This document shows, piece after piece, positions 1 to 7,203 of a stretch of 8,923 nt of DNA. A program made the translations under genes and the position numbers. This DNA comes from Thermomonas sp. (GTDB lineage Bacteria > Pseudomonadota > Gammaproteobacteria > Xanthomonadales > Xanthomonadaceae). The notes below the pieces were generated by a model. The model was not told the origin of the DNA and did no database searches. It saw only the letters and a program-made list of their open reading frames with translations. Every line of letters starts with the position of its first letter. Positions within the stretch are counted from its first letter, which is position 1. The stretch spans positions 1 to 8,923 of the forward strand of contig JANJSW010000131.1 in the NCBI GenBank assembly GCA_024711415.1. The letters are read 5' to 3'.

Positions 1-513
1 CCCGCGAGCGCGCAGCCGCCGGCGCCCGCGGCGACCGATGCGCAGGCCGCAGCGGCGACGACCGTCGTCGCAGCACCGGCGGGCGCTCCCCCGGCAACCG
101 CCGCGAGAACCATCGCCGGCATCCCGGCGCGGCCGGCCAAGACCGGCGCGACCGTGCAGCAACCGGCGCATGCCGCCCCGCCCAGCGCGGCCGGCAGCAT
201 CGGCGGCACCCTGTTCGCGCTGGCGCTGGTGCTGGGGCTGATCTTCGGACTGGCTTGGCTGGCGCGGCGGATGCCGGGGATGACCGGCCTGCGCGGCAAT
301 TCCGGCCTGCGGGTGGTGCGTTCGCTGGGGCTGGGCGCACGCGAGCGGCTGGTGGTGGTGGAAGTGGGCGGCACTCAGCTGCTGCTCGGCACCGGCGCCG
401 CCGGCACCCGGTTGCTGCACACCCTGGAAACCCCGCTCGCGGACGACGCCCCGGCGCAACCCACGCCATTCGCGCAGCTGCTGGCGCAACGCCTCGGAAA
501 AAAGCCGGCATGA
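1..513 (+). CDS. fliO: Flagellar biosynthesis protein FliO (5' partial)
   Basis: FliO is a small membrane protein that helps assemble or stabilise FliP in the flagellar type III export gate. The frame is open from base 1, so the start lies upstream of the window; 170 residues are visible. A GTG at 154 could serve as a start, but the coding-like Ala/Pro/Thr-rich sequence before it continues to the window edge, as expected for a periplasmic segment after a signal peptide, so I treat the gene as partial. Visible order: Ala/Pro-rich region (about residues 1-65), one membrane helix (about 69-88), then a cytoplasmic domain with the typical FliO stretch GARERLVVVEVGGTQLLLGT (about 112-131). The C-terminal tail ends in basic residues. 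The stop overlaps the fliP start (ATGA). The family is assigned from the helix plus RERLVVVEVG motif and from its place before fliP. Confidence 0.93.
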   Translation, partial: PASAQPPAPAATDAQAAAATTVVAAPAGAPPATAARTIAGIPARPAKTGATVQQPAHAAPPSAAGSIGGTLFALALVLGLIFGLAWLARRMPGMTGLRGNSGLRVVRSLGLGARERLVVVEVGGTQLLLGTGAAGTRLLHTLETPLADDAPAQPTPFAQLLAQRLGKKPA

Positions 514-1316
514 CCCTGTCCCTGCCCCGTGCGCGCACGCTGCTGGTCCTGTGCGCGCTGATCTGCTGCCTGTTCGCGGGCGACGCGTTCGCGCAGGCTG
601 CCCAAGCCGCGCAGGCGGCGCCGGCAGCGGCACCCGCCGCGCCGTCGCTGCCGGACGTGAATGTCGGCCAGATCGGCAACCAGCCGGTCAGCATGCCGAT
701 GCAGGTGTTGCTGCTGATGACCAGCATCACCCTGCTGCCGGCGCTGCTGCTGGGGGTGACCGCGTTCACCCGCATCATCATCGTGCTCAGCCTGCTGCGG
801 CAGGCGCTGGGCACCGGCCAGGCGCCGTCCAACCAGGTCCTGCTGGCGCTGGCGCTGTTCCTCACCATGATGGTGATGCAACCGGTGTTCGACCAGTCGT
901 GGAACGCAGGCATCGCGCCCTATCTCGACAAGCAGATGGACTTCCGCACCGCCTGGGAGGCGGCATCGGGGCCGTTCCGTGCCTTCATGCTGGCGCAGGT
1001 ACGCGAAAACGACCTGATGACCTTCGCCAACCTGTCCAACACGGGACCCTACGCCACCCCGCAGGACGTGCCGTTCGGGGTGCTGGCAGCGTCCTTCCTC
1101 ACCAGCGAACTGAAGACCGCGTTCGAGATCGCGTTCCTGATCTACATCCCGTTCGTGATCATCGATCTGGTGGTGGCCAGCGTGCTGATGTCGATGGGCA
1201 TGATGATGCTCTCCCCGATGCTGATCTCGGCCCCGTTCAAGATCCTGCTGTTCGTGCTGGTGGACGGCTGGGTACTGGTGGTCGGCGCGCTGGCCGGCAG
1301 TTTCAACACGATCTGA
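510..1316 (+). CDS. fliP: Flagellar export gate protein FliP
   Basis: FliP forms, with FliQ and FliR, the helical core of the inner-membrane export channel. The product is 268 residues, slightly longer than the E. coli protein (245) because of an Ala-rich stretch after the signal peptide. The chosen ATG overlaps the fliO stop in ATGA and gives a clear signal peptide (basic start, hydrophobic run at about 11-22, likely cleavage after DAFA near residue 28). The frame is open further upstream inside fliO, but that part would not give a signal peptide. A low-complexity QAAQAAQAAPAAA segment follows at about 29-41. Four membrane segments lie near 62-82, 107-128, 205-228 and 243-264. Family hallmarks are TRIIIVLSLLRQALGTGQAPSNQV (84-109), the FMLAQVRENDL loop, FLTSELKTAFEIAF (196-209) and the C-terminal APFKILLFVLVDGW. 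Translational coupling to fliO is likely. Confidence 0.98.
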   Translation: MTLSLPRARTLLVLCALICCLFAGDAFAQAAQAAQAAPAAAPAAPSLPDVNVGQIGNQPVSMPMQVLLLMTSITLLPALLLGVTAFTRIIIVLSLLRQALGTGQAPSNQVLLALALFLTMMVMQPVFDQSWNAGIAPYLDKQMDFRTAWEAASGPFRAFMLAQVRENDLMTFANLSNTGPYATPQDVPFGVLAASFLTSELKTAFEIAFLIYIPFVIIDLVVASVLMSMGMMMLSPMLISAPFKILLFVLVDGWVLVVGALAGSFNTI

Positions 1317-1328
1317 CGGGACCCGCCG

Positions 1329-1598
1329 ATGAGTCCGGAAACCGCACTCACCCAGCTGGCCCAAGGGCTGTACATGGCCCTGCTGCTGGCCATGCCGCTG
1401 CTGCTGGCGGTGCTGGCCACCGGCGTGGTGGTGGGCATCCTGCAGGCCGCCACCTCGATCAACGAGCCCACCGTGGCGTTCGTGGCCAAGGTCGTCGCGC
1501 TGGTGGCGGTGGTGGCGCTGATGGGCAACTTCCTGCTGGGGCGGCTGGTGTCGTTCACCACCGAGCTGTTCCAGCAGATCCCGCATCTGATCGGCTGA
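1329..1598 (+). CDS. fliQ: Flagellar export gate protein FliQ
   Basis: FliQ is the small hairpin subunit that packs around FliP/FliR in the export channel. At 89 residues it matches the usual family length. There are two long hydrophobic helices (about 14-40 and 51-76) with the conserved connecting loop ILQAATSINEPTVAFVAK, equivalent to the common LQAATQINE(Q/M)T sequence. The substitutions Q to S and a proline after NE are modest variation. The gene starts 12 bases after the fliP stop; only a weak CGGGA lies upstream, so translation probably depends on coupling within the operon. The ATG start preserves the family's typical N-terminus (MSPETALTQLAQGLY). Confidence 0.97.
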   Translation: MSPETALTQLAQGLYMALLLAMPLLLAVLATGVVVGILQAATSINEPTVAFVAKVVALVAVVALMGNFLLGRLVSFTTELFQQIPHLIG

Positions 1599-1608
1599 CG
1601 CCGGCGGC

Positions 1609-2397
1609 ATGGACGACGTCACCTTCATCAGCGCGCAGGGGGTGAACCTGTTCGCGATGCTGGGCACTGTGCTCTGGCACGCGATCCGGATCGGCGCGGC
1701 GCTGCAGGTGCTGCCCTATATCGGCGGCCGCGGCATGCCGGCGCGGGCGCGGCTGATCATCACCCTGGCGGTGTCGGCGGCGCTCTCGGGAATGCTGCCG
1801 GTGCCGCCGCCGGCGGCGGTGGACGCGCTCACCGCGCTGAACGTGCTGCGCGAATTCGCCATCGGGATCTCCATCGGGCTGGTGCTGCGGCTGGCGTTCG
1901 AGGTCGGCATCCTGACCGGCCAATTCATTTCGCAGGACATGGCGCTGTCGTTCGCGACCATGGCCGATCCGGCCAACCAGAGCCAGATGTCGGTGCTGTC
2001 GGTGTGGTTCTACCTGTGCTTCGGCCTGATCTTCTTCACCCTGGATGCCCACCTGGCACTGTTCAAACTGCTGGCCGACAGCTACCGCGCGCAGCCCATC
2101 GGAACGCCGTTCGCCGATTTTTCCGCGTTTCTGGCGGCCGTTCCCGCCTTTTTCCCGACCGTTCTGCGCGCCTCCGTACTGCTGTCGCTGCCGGTCACGG
2201 TGGCGATGCTGGCGGTCAACATCGTGGTGGGCGTGCTGTCCCGCGCCGCGCCGCAGTTCAACCCCATCCAGATCGGCATGCCGCTGGCGCTGCTGGTCGG
2301 CCTGACCCTGCTGGTGGTGCTGGTACGCGAATTGCTTCCCCCCGTTGAGGCGTTGTTCGGGCAGGCATTCGAGGCCGCCCGCGCCATCACGGGTTGA
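1609..2397 (+). CDS. fliR: Flagellar export gate protein FliR
   Basis: FliR is the single-copy subunit that caps the FliP5Q4R1 export core and contacts FlhB. The product is 262 residues, the normal length. It has about six hydrophobic segments and recognisable family sequence: LPYIGGRGMPARARL near residue 35, a REFAIGISIGLVLRLAFE segment (81-98), GQFISQDMALSFATMADP (104-121) and the late SRAAPQFNPIQIGMPLALL region (211-229), equivalent to the common TRAAPQLNIFSVGFP. The gene starts 10 bases after fliQ and ends 6 bases before flhB. The 3' third contains two patches of atypical codons: a T-rich one at 2116-2163, and CTG GTA CGC GAA TTG CTT at 2320-2337, which also reads as a sigma-54 promoter-like element. 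Confidence 0.97.
   Translation: MDDVTFISAQGVNLFAMLGTVLWHAIRIGAALQVLPYIGGRGMPARARLIITLAVSAALSGMLPVPPPAAVDALTALNVLREFAIGISIGLVLRLAFEVGILTGQFISQDMALSFATMADPANQSQMSVLSVWFYLCFGLIFFTLDAHLALFKLLADSYRAQPIGTPFADFSAFLAAVPAFFPTVLRASVLLSLPVTVAMLAVNIVVGVLSRAAPQFNPIQIGMPLALLVGLTLLVVLVRELLPPVEALFGQAFEAARAITG
2320..2336 (+). promoter_or_regulatory. Candidate sigma-54 promoter for flhBA, inside fliR
   Basis: CTGGTACG, four bases (CGAA), then TTGCT fits the -24/-12 sigma-54 consensus (TGGCACG-N4-TTGCW) at all core positions except one C to T change. The key GG (2322-2323) and GC (2334-2335) are 12 bases apart, as required. The predicted start is near 2347, leaving a leader of about 57 bases before flhB. It overlaps the codons GTA, TTG and CTT, unusual beside the CTG/GTG-dominated surroundings. 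FleQ and sigma-54 control of flagellar export genes is known in Pseudomonas and Xanthomonas. Function here is inferred from sequence only. Confidence 0.5.
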
Positions 2398-2403
2398 GTT
2401 GGA

Positions 2404-3546
2404 ATGAGCGAAGCGGCCGACCGCGAAGACCGGACAGAAGCCCCCAGTCCCAAACGCCTGCGCGAGGCCCGCGAACGCGGCGACGTGCCGCGTTCGCGCG
2501 AGCTGGCCAACGTGGCGGTGCTGGGCGCCACCGCCGTCGCCATCCTGGCCAGCAGCGGCTACATGGCACGCACCTCGCTCGGCTGGATGCAGGGCGCGCT
2601 GAGCTTCGATCCCACCCTGATCGGCCACACCGACCGGCTGTTGCCGCACGCCGCCCTGCTGCTGGCCGGCGCCGCCTTGCCGGTGCTGCCGCTGCTGGCG
2701 GTGGCGCTGCTGGCCTGCTTCATCGCGCCGCTGGCGATGGGCGGCATCGTGTTCAGCAACCAGGCGCTGCAGCCCAACTTCGATCGCCTGAGCCCGATGG
2801 CCTGGCTGCGCCGCACCTACGGCCAGGAAGGCGCGGCGGAACTGGTCCGGCAGATCCTGCGGATCCTGATCATCGGCGCCATCGGCGCGTGGGCGGTGCA
2901 CCGGGCGCTGCGCTTCATCCCGCAGCTGCAGAAGATGCCGCTGGAGGCCGCAGTCTCCGAAGGCATGGGCTTCATGCTGCACGTGCTGGTCGCGGTGGTC
3001 GGCGCGATGGGCCTGCTGGCCGCCGCCGACGTGCCCTACCAGCACTGGAACTGGCGGCAGAAGCTGAAGATGACCAAGCAGGAGCTGCGCGACGAGCACA
3101 AGGAAAACGAGGGCAACCCGGAGGTCAAGGGCAAGGTCCGCCAGCTGGCCCGGCAGATGTCGCAGCGGCGGATGATGGAAGCGGTGCCCGAGGCCGACGT
3201 GATCGTCACCAACCCCACCCACTACGCGGTGGCGCTGAAGTACGAGGCCGGCAGGATGCGCGCGCCCAAGGTGGTGGCGATGGGGGTGGACGAGATCGCG
3301 CTGAAGATCCGCGAGATCGGCAACGCCCACCGGGTGACCACGGTCGAGGCGCCGCCGCTGGCACGCGCCTTGTATCGCAACGCCAAGCTCGACCAGGAAA
3401 TCCCCGTGCAGCTCTACGCCGCCGTCGCCCAGGTGCTCTCCTACGTGTTCCAGCTGCGCCGCTGGCACCCTTCGCACGGCCCGATGCCCCAGCTGGCCAC
3501 GGTTGCCGTGGATCCGTCGCTGGATGACGGGAAATCGCCGCGATGA
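2404..3546 (+). CDS. flhB: Flagellar export switch protein FlhB
   Basis: FlhB sits at the export gate and, by cleaving itself, switches export from rod/hook-type to filament-type substrates once the hook is complete. The product is 380 residues, normal for the family. The N-terminus carries the typical DREDRTEAPSPKRLREAREKG-like opening (here EDRTEAPSPKRLREARERGD, residues 8-27). Four membrane segments lie near 33-52, 84-110, 145-170 and 186-208, followed by a charged linker with KMTKQELRDEHKENEGNPEVK (222-242). The self-cleavage motif NPTH is intact at residues 270-273 (bases 3211-3222). The C-terminal portion includes PPLARALYRNAKLDQEIP. The start lies 6 bases after fliR, with a poor ribosome site, and the stop overlaps the flhA start (ATGA). 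Confidence 0.98.
   Translation: MSEAADREDRTEAPSPKRLREARERGDVPRSRELANVAVLGATAVAILASSGYMARTSLGWMQGALSFDPTLIGHTDRLLPHAALLLAGAALPVLPLLAVALLACFIAPLAMGGIVFSNQALQPNFDRLSPMAWLRRTYGQEGAAELVRQILRILIIGAIGAWAVHRALRFIPQLQKMPLEAAVSEGMGFMLHVLVAVVGAMGLLAAADVPYQHWNWRQKLKMTKQELRDEHKENEGNPEVKGKVRQLARQMSQRRMMEAVPEADVIVTNPTHYAVALKYEAGRMRAPKVVAMGVDEIALKIREIGNAHRVTTVEAPPLARALYRNAKLDQEIPVQLYAAVAQVLSYVFQLRRWHPSHGPMPQLATVAVDPSLDDGKSPR
3358..3374 (+). promoter_or_regulatory. Weak sigma-54-like element upstream of flhA, inside flhB
   Basis: CTGGCACG, four bases (CGCC), then TTGTA. The -24 half is a perfect match and the spacing is right, but the normally invariant C of the -12 GC is a T (3373). The sequence also encodes conserved FlhB residues LARALY, so it may simply be protein-driven. 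TTG and TAT are less favoured codons here. If active, it would start transcription near 3385, about 158 bases before flhA. Confidence 0.2.
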
Positions 3547-5633
3547 GCGCCGCCCCCGACAACCGCCCGCAGGGCGCCGGCTCGCTGTCTTCGCTGCTGC
3601 AGTCGATGCGCAGCGGCGCGGCGGCGCCGGTAGTGGTGCTGGCGATGCTGTCGATGGTGGTGGTGCCGCTGCCGCCGTTCCTGCTCGACATCCTGTTCAC
3701 CGTCAACATCGCGATGTCGCTGATGGTGCTGCTGGCGGTGGTGTACGTGAAGCGCCCGCTGGAGTTCTCGGTGTTCCCCAGCGTCCTGCTGATGGTCACC
3801 CTGCTGCGGCTGTCGCTGAACGTGGCCTCCACCCGCGTGGTGCTGCTGCACGGCCACCAGGGCGGCGCCGCGGCCGGCCATGTCATTGAATCGTTCGGCA
3901 ACTTCGTGGTCGGCGGCAGCTACGCGGTCGGCATCGTGGTGTTCGCCATCCTCACCATCGTCAACTTCGTGGTGGTGACCAAGGGCTCCGGGCGCATCTC
4001 GGAAGTGTCGGCGCGCTTCATCCTCGACGCCCTGCCCGGCAAGCAGATGGCGATCGACGCCGACCTCAACGCCGGCCTGCTGACCCGCGAGGAAGCCAAG
4101 CTGCGCCGCGAGGAAGTGCGCAACGAGGCCGATTTCTACGGCTCGATGGACGGCGCCAGCAAGTTCGTCCGCGGCGACGCCATCGCCGGGTTGCTGATCC
4201 TGTTCATCAACCTGATCGGCGGCGTGCTGATCGGCATCCTGCAGCACGACATGGCCTTCGGCGACGCCATGCAGACCTACACCCTGCTGGCGATCGGCGA
4301 CGGCCTGGTGGCGCAGCTGCCGGCGCTGCTGGTGTCCACCGCGGTGGCCATGCTGGTCACCCGCGCCACCCGCGAACAGGAAATGGGCGCCGCGGTCGGC
4401 GCGCAGGTGTTCGGCCAGCGCCGCGCGCTGGTGGTGGCGGCGGCGCTGATGGGCCTGATCGGCATCGTGCCGGGCATGCCCAACCTGCCGTTCCTGCTGT
4501 TCGCCTTCATCCTCGGCTATGCCGCCTGGCGGCTGAAGAAACACGAGGAAGCGGAAGCCGCCCCGGCCGCGCAGGACGTGGCGGCCCCGGGTTCCAGCGC
4601 GGTGGCGGAACTGAGCTGGGACGAAGTGGCGCCGGTCGAACCGCTGGGCCTGGAAGTCGGCTACAAGCTGATCGCACTGGTCGACAAGGCACAGGGCGGC
4701 GAACTGCTGACCCGCCTCAAGGGCGTGCGCCGCAAGCTGACCCAGGACCTGGGCTTCCTGATCCCGGCCGTGCACGTGCGCGACAACCTCGAACTGGCCG
4801 CCGGCCAGTACCGCATCCTGGTCCACGGGGTACCGGTGGCCGGCGGCGACCTGCATCCGGACCGGATGCTGGCGCTCGATCCGGGCCGGGTGTTCGGCCC
4901 GCTGGAAGGCATCCCCGGCAAGGACCCGGCATTCGGGCTGGACGCCACCTGGATCCTGCCCAGCCAGCGCGCCCACGCCGAATCGCTGGGCTACACGGTG
5001 GTCGATGCCGGCACCGTGGTCGCCACCCACCTGTCGCACCTGGTGCGCGAACGTGCCGCCGAGCTGCTGGGACACGACGAAGTGCAGCAGCTGCTGGCCA
5101 GCGTCGGCAAGGCGTCGCCCAAGCTCGTCGAAGACCTGACGCCGAAGCTGCTGCCGCTGTCGGTGATCGTGCGGGTGCTGCAGTCGCTGCTGACCGAGAA
5201 GGTGCCGCTGCGGCAGATGCGCCGGATCGTGGAGGCGCTGCTGGAACACGGCATCCACACCCAGGACCCGTCGGTGCTGACCTCGGCGGTGCGCACAGCG
5301 CTGGGCCCGTTCATCGTGCAGGAACTCAATGGCATGGCGCCGGAGCTGCCGGTATTCACCCTGGCCCCGCAATTGGAACGCATATTGCAGGACTCGGTCA
5401 GCGGCCAGGGCGCCGCGTTGGAACCCGGACTCGCCGAGCGTCTGCACCAGAACCTCAGCGAGTGCGTGGCCCGGCAGGAACAGCGCGGCGAACCCGCGAT
5501 CCTGCTGGTCCCGGGCGGGATCCGCGCGGCGATCTCGCGGCTGGTACGCCACAGCGTGCCGCAGCTTTCGGTGCTGGCCTACGGCGAGGTGCCGGAAGAC
5601 AAGCGGTTGCGGTTGCTGGGGGCGGTTGGCTGA
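3543..5633 (+). CDS. flhA: Flagellar export gate protein FlhA
   Basis: FlhA is the large export gate subunit; its membrane part conducts protons and its cytoplasmic nonamer ring docks chaperone-substrate complexes. The product is 696 residues, close to E. coli (692). Eight hydrophobic segments fall between about 28 and 330. The FHIPEP signature is present as RISEVSARFILDALPGKQMAID (151-172), with Leu where Met is common before PGKQ. It is followed by DADLNAGL and SMDGASKFVRGDAIAG; Asp212 corresponds to the essential Asp208 of Salmonella FlhA. A linker rich in Ala/Glu/Pro (about 333-355) leads to the cytoplasmic domain (about 360-696), with LGLEVGYKLIALVD at 368-381 and VPGGIRAAISRLVRH at 656-670. 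The ATG overlaps the flhB stop in ATGA, and an ACGGGA at 3527-3532 is a possible ribosome site. Atypical codons TTG, ATA and TTG at 5373-5387 coincide with a sigma-54-like element. Confidence 0.98.
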   Translation: MSAAPDNRPQGAGSLSSLLQSMRSGAAAPVVVLAMLSMVVVPLPPFLLDILFTVNIAMSLMVLLAVVYVKRPLEFSVFPSVLLMVTLLRLSLNVASTRVVLLHGHQGGAAAGHVIESFGNFVVGGSYAVGIVVFAILTIVNFVVVTKGSGRISEVSARFILDALPGKQMAIDADLNAGLLTREEAKLRREEVRNEADFYGSMDGASKFVRGDAIAGLLILFINLIGGVLIGILQHDMAFGDAMQTYTLLAIGDGLVAQLPALLVSTAVAMLVTRATREQEMGAAVGAQVFGQRRALVVAAALMGLIGIVPGMPNLPFLLFAFILGYAAWRLKKHEEAEAAPAAQDVAAPGSSAVAELSWDEVAPVEPLGLEVGYKLIALVDKAQGGELLTRLKGVRRKLTQDLGFLIPAVHVRDNLELAAGQYRILVHGVPVAGGDLHPDRMLALDPGRVFGPLEGIPGKDPAFGLDATWILPSQRAHAESLGYTVVDAGTVVATHLSHLVRERAAELLGHDEVQQLLASVGKASPKLVEDLTPKLLPLSVIVRVLQSLLTEKVPLRQMRRIVEALLEHGIHTQDPSVLTSAVRTALGPFIVQELNGMAPELPVFTLAPQLERILQDSVSGQGAALEPGLAERLHQNLSECVARQEQRGEPAILLVPGGIRAAISRLVRHSVPQLSVLAYGEVPEDKRLRLLGAVG
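5373..5389 (+). promoter_or_regulatory. Candidate sigma-54 promoter for flhF-flhG-fliA, inside flhA
   Basis: TTGGAACG, four bases (CATA), then TTGCA matches the sigma-54 consensus with only one core change (C to A in the -24 box). GG (5375-5376) and GC (5387-5388) are intact and 12 bases apart. The predicted start is near 5400, giving a leader of about 270 bases to flhF. The flhA codons here are TTG GAA CGC ATA TTG CAG; ATA is notably rare for such a GC-rich genome, which suggests selection on the DNA. flhF-fleN belongs to the FleQ/sigma-54 tier in Pseudomonas. Activity is inferred. Confidence 0.5.
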
Positions 5634-5670
5634 GCTTGGCACTCCACAGACTGGATAGCGGATCGACACC

Positions 5671-7203
5671 ATGAGAATCAAACGCTTCATCGCCCCCGAC
5701 ATGCGCACCGCGCTGCGCATGGTGCGCGACGAACAGGGCCCCGACGCGGTGATCCTGTCCAGCCGCCAGGCCGCCGAGGGTGGCGTGGAAGTGGTGGCCG
5801 CCACCGATTACGACGAAGCGCTGGTGCAGCAGACCCTGCGCACCATGAACGTGCCCACGCTTGCCGCCGAAGCGCCGGCCCGCATCCCGACGGCCCGCGC
5901 CGTGTTCCGGATCGACGGCGTGGAAGTGCCGCCGCTGGAAAAAGCCGCGCCGCCGGAGCGCCCGGCCAGCCGACTGGAACAGATGATGGCCGCGTTCAAG
6001 CCCGCGCGTGCGCCGGCTGCCGCCACGGCCGGCGCTGCCGCGCCGCAGCCCGAACCCGCCGCTGCCGCTGCCGCAACCGCGCCGCGCATCGACGTGCGCA
6101 TCGACGACGAAACCGACCAGCCCGTCGATTTCGCCCAGGCCCTGCGTCGCGCCGCCGTCCCGCCGGCACCGGCCGAAGTGCCGCCCACGCCGGTGGCAAG
6201 TCTGCCGATCCAGCCCCCGGTCGCCGCCCCACTGCCCGCGCCGCAGGCGCCGGCGACCGCCGAGGCCCCGCCGACCCTGCGGGTGATCGAAACCGATCCC
6301 GCGGTGTCCGCGCTGCGCGCCGAACTGGCGGCGATGCGCAAGGTGATCGAACGCGAGATGGGCCAGTTCGCCAGCGAACGCCTGCGCGGCTCGCCCGCGC
6401 GCGCCGCCGCGCTCGACGCGCTGGCCGCGTTCGGCTGCGACGACTCCCTGTCGCAACGGATCGCCCAGCGCCTGGACCCCACCCTGCAAACCGAAGCCAT
6501 CCTCGCCCCGCTGCGCGAAGCGCTGGCCGCGGAGCTGCCGGTGGCCGACGAAGAACTGCTGGAGCGCGGCGGCATCATCGCCCTGCTCGGCCCCACCGGC
6601 GCCGGCAAGACGACCACGATCGCCAAATTGGCCGCCCGCTATGCCGCCCGCCACGGCGCCCGCGACGTGGCGCTGGTCAGCGCCGACAACGAACGTGCCG
6701 GCGCCCGCGAGCAGCTGCACGTGCTCGGCCGCCGGCTGGGCGTGACCGTCTGCGACGCCGACGGCCCGGAAGCCCTCACCCACGCGCTGGAGCAGCTGGC
6801 CGACTACCCTCTGGTACTGATCGATACCGCCGGCCACGGCCTGCGCGACCGCGCCCTGCTGCGGCAGATCCTGTGGGTGCGCGCCGCCAGCAACGTGCGC
6901 AGCCTGCTGGTGCTGCCAGCCAACGCGCATCCGGCCGACCTCGGCGAACTGCTGCGCCGCTACCGCCCGGCGGCGCCGGAGGCGGTGATCCTGACCAAGC
7001 TGGACGAAAGCATCCGTCCGGGCGCGGCACTCTCGGTGCTGGTGCAGCATAATCTGCCGATGGCGTACACCACCTCCGGCCAACGGGTACCCGAGGACAT
7101 CGAGCTGGCCGACGCCCGGGAGCTGGCCAGCGCCCTGGATTTCCCGCGTCGCGACAGCGCCGCCAGCACCCACCAAGACGAAGGCCGCCATGCATCCGCT
7201 TGA
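5671..7203 (+). CDS. flhF: Flagellar placement GTPase FlhF
   Basis: FlhF is an SRP-family GTPase that marks the pole where a flagellum is built and recruits early basal-body parts. The product is 510 residues, longer than Pseudomonas FlhF because of a long Ala/Pro linker. Order: B domain (1-60) opening MRIKRFIAPDMRTALRMVRD and containing GPDAVILSSR; Ala/Pro-rich linker (about 110-202); helical N domain (about 208-296); GTPase G domain (about 300-490). The P-loop GPTGAGKT is at 307-314, the G3-like LIDTAGHGLRD at 382-392 and the G4 TKLDE at 442-446. The DTYRIGA-type motif is changed to DNERAGA (339-345), keeping Asp and Arg. The start follows flhA by 37 bases with no strong ribosome site. The last 14 bases overlap flhG. 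Confidence 0.97.
   Translation: MRIKRFIAPDMRTALRMVRDEQGPDAVILSSRQAAEGGVEVVAATDYDEALVQQTLRTMNVPTLAAEAPARIPTARAVFRIDGVEVPPLEKAAPPERPASRLEQMMAAFKPARAPAAATAGAAAPQPEPAAAAAATAPRIDVRIDDETDQPVDFAQALRRAAVPPAPAEVPPTPVASLPIQPPVAAPLPAPQAPATAEAPPTLRVIETDPAVSALRAELAAMRKVIEREMGQFASERLRGSPARAAALDALAAFGCDDSLSQRIAQRLDPTLQTEAILAPLREALAAELPVADEELLERGGIIALLGPTGAGKTTTIAKLAARYAARHGARDVALVSADNERAGAREQLHVLGRRLGVTVCDADGPEALTHALEQLADYPLVLIDTAGHGLRDRALLRQILWVRAASNVRSLLVLPANAHPADLGELLRRYRPAAPEAVILTKLDESIRPGAALSVLVQHNLPMAYTTSGQRVPEDIELADARELASALDFPRRDSAASTHQDEGRHASA
7180..7184 (+). promoter_or_regulatory. Ribosome binding site for flhG
   Basis: GAAGG lies 5 bases before the ATG at 7190, inside the 3' end of flhF. It supports this start, and reading upstream in frame through about 7136 I saw no ATG, GTG or TTG codon. 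Confidence 0.6.

Noticed and set aside
409..418. GGCAC followed by TTGCT in fliO as a sigma-54 site (about 403-416)
   Set aside because: The spacing is one base short and the -24 box lacks its leading T; it lies in plain coding sequence.
255..509. Upstream extension of the fliP frame into fliO
   Set aside because: The extension is Arg/Gly-rich shadow sequence of fliO and would remove the clear signal peptide that begins at the ATG at 510.
1555..3477. 640-residue open frame on the - strand opposite fliR and flhB
   Set aside because: Same antisense shadow pattern; His/Gln/Arg-rich composition with no domain, and it spans two intact flagellar genes.
2394..3527. 377-residue + strand frame overlapping flhB
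   Set aside because: Out-of-frame Arg/Gly-rich shadow of FlhB, which has its intact NPTH motif in the other frame.
5636..5652. TTGGCAC in the flhA-flhF gap as a sigma-54 -24 box
   Set aside because: At the required distance the -12 GC is replaced by AC, and the start site would leave only about 8 bases before flhF, too few for a ribosome site. The element at 5373 is better.
3441..5804. 787-residue open frame on the - strand opposite flhA
   Set aside because: Long antisense frames are expected opposite GC-rich genes with strong third-position bias. Its product is low-complexity (His/Gln/Arg-rich), with no recognisable domain, and the + strand is a complete FlhA.
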